31,555 nt of DNA from Pelargonium cotyledonis. Its lineage: Eukaryota; Streptophyta; Magnoliopsida; Geraniales; Geraniaceae. Every line of letters starts with the position of its first letter. Position 1 is the stretch's first letter. Below the pieces are notes generated by a model. That model did not search any database, had not been told where the DNA came from, and saw only the letters and a program-made list of their open reading frames with translations. The DNA lies in assembly GCA_036897625.1 (NCBI GenBank), contig JAYMTA010000318.1:1-31555 (forward strand). Direction: 5' to 3'. Positions 31,432 through 31,555 of this stretch are shown here, piece by piece. Position numbers and translations under genes: made by a program.

Positions 31432-31555
31432 CATTTTTTTTTTTTCGAGAACGCCACCTGAGATGGTGGGGGGTTTGGCCGGACCCTACCTGATTTATTA
31501 AAATAAGAAACGGTACAATAACGGAGGGGGATGAAATGAAACTTACCTCCTCAAG
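31432..31555 (-). mobile_element. 3' end of a non-LTR retrotransposon (LINE or SINE), cut by the window edge
   Basis: Read on -, the sequence runs from the window edge through GGGTCCGGCCAAACCCCCCA and GGTGGCGTTCTCG into a run of 13 A's (31445 back to 31433). A GC-rich 3' end followed by a poly-A tail in otherwise AT-rich DNA is the usual look of a LINE-type insertion. The body lies outside the window, so class is uncertain. Confidence 0.5.

Noticed and set aside
1-31555. CRISPR arrays, tRNA or rRNA genes
   Set aside because: No regularly spaced repeats and no cloverleaf or rRNA-like sequences were seen; tRNA-Met-like matches are primer-binding sites within LTR-type fragments.

Overview
The window is nuclear DNA from a flowering plant, most likely a core eudicot. 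The evidence is AT-rich intergenic sequence, genes with many short introns carrying GT-AG (and one GC-AG) junctions, TATA boxes, a Stowaway-type MITE, TRIM-like LTR fragments, and proteins of plant-restricted families (B-box/CONSTANS-like, EXS). An asterid such as a member of Lamiales is plausible, but the sequence alone does not prove it. Coordinates below come from reading splice sites and reading frames by eye; no search was run.

Region 1 (1-7.2 kb) is a pair of light/flowering regulators in tail-to-tail orientation. A one-exon B-box microProtein of the BBX30/BBX31 (miP1b/miP1a) type lies on + (1236-1622). A full-length CONSTANS-like gene with two B-boxes and a CCT domain lies on - (four coding exons, 6628 down to 4836, plus a spliced 5' leader). 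In Arabidopsis the corresponding microProtein genes also sit beside COL11/COL12, so this looks like an old, conserved linkage.

Region 2 (7.2-10.8 kb) is mostly gene-poor. It holds one small ORF on - (9120-9368) that looks like a secreted peptide precursor but has no ATG in frame.

Region 3 (10.8-18.0 kb) holds one + strand gene with 13 coding exons. It encodes an EXS-domain (ERD1/XPR1/SYG1) multi-pass membrane protein of 473 residues with no SPX domain. It has a GC-AG intron, two TRIM-like fragments in opposite orientation in introns 5 and 11, and a tandem duplication just upstream of its TATA box.

Region 4 (18.7-29.4 kb) is the most unusual part. It is an array of eight ubiquitin-like (beta-grasp) genes: five intact two-domain genes, one two-domain gene broken by stop codons, one single-domain gene and one three-domain gene. 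All intact members appear intronless in their coding part. None ends a ubiquitin fold with the RLRGG-type tail needed for conjugation, so they are more likely adaptor or decoy UBL proteins than modifiers. Their divergence and mixed orientation suggest repeated local duplication. Their function is unknown.

Region 5 (29.4-31.6 kb) is intergenic and ends in what looks like the poly-A end of a non-LTR retrotransposon on the - strand.
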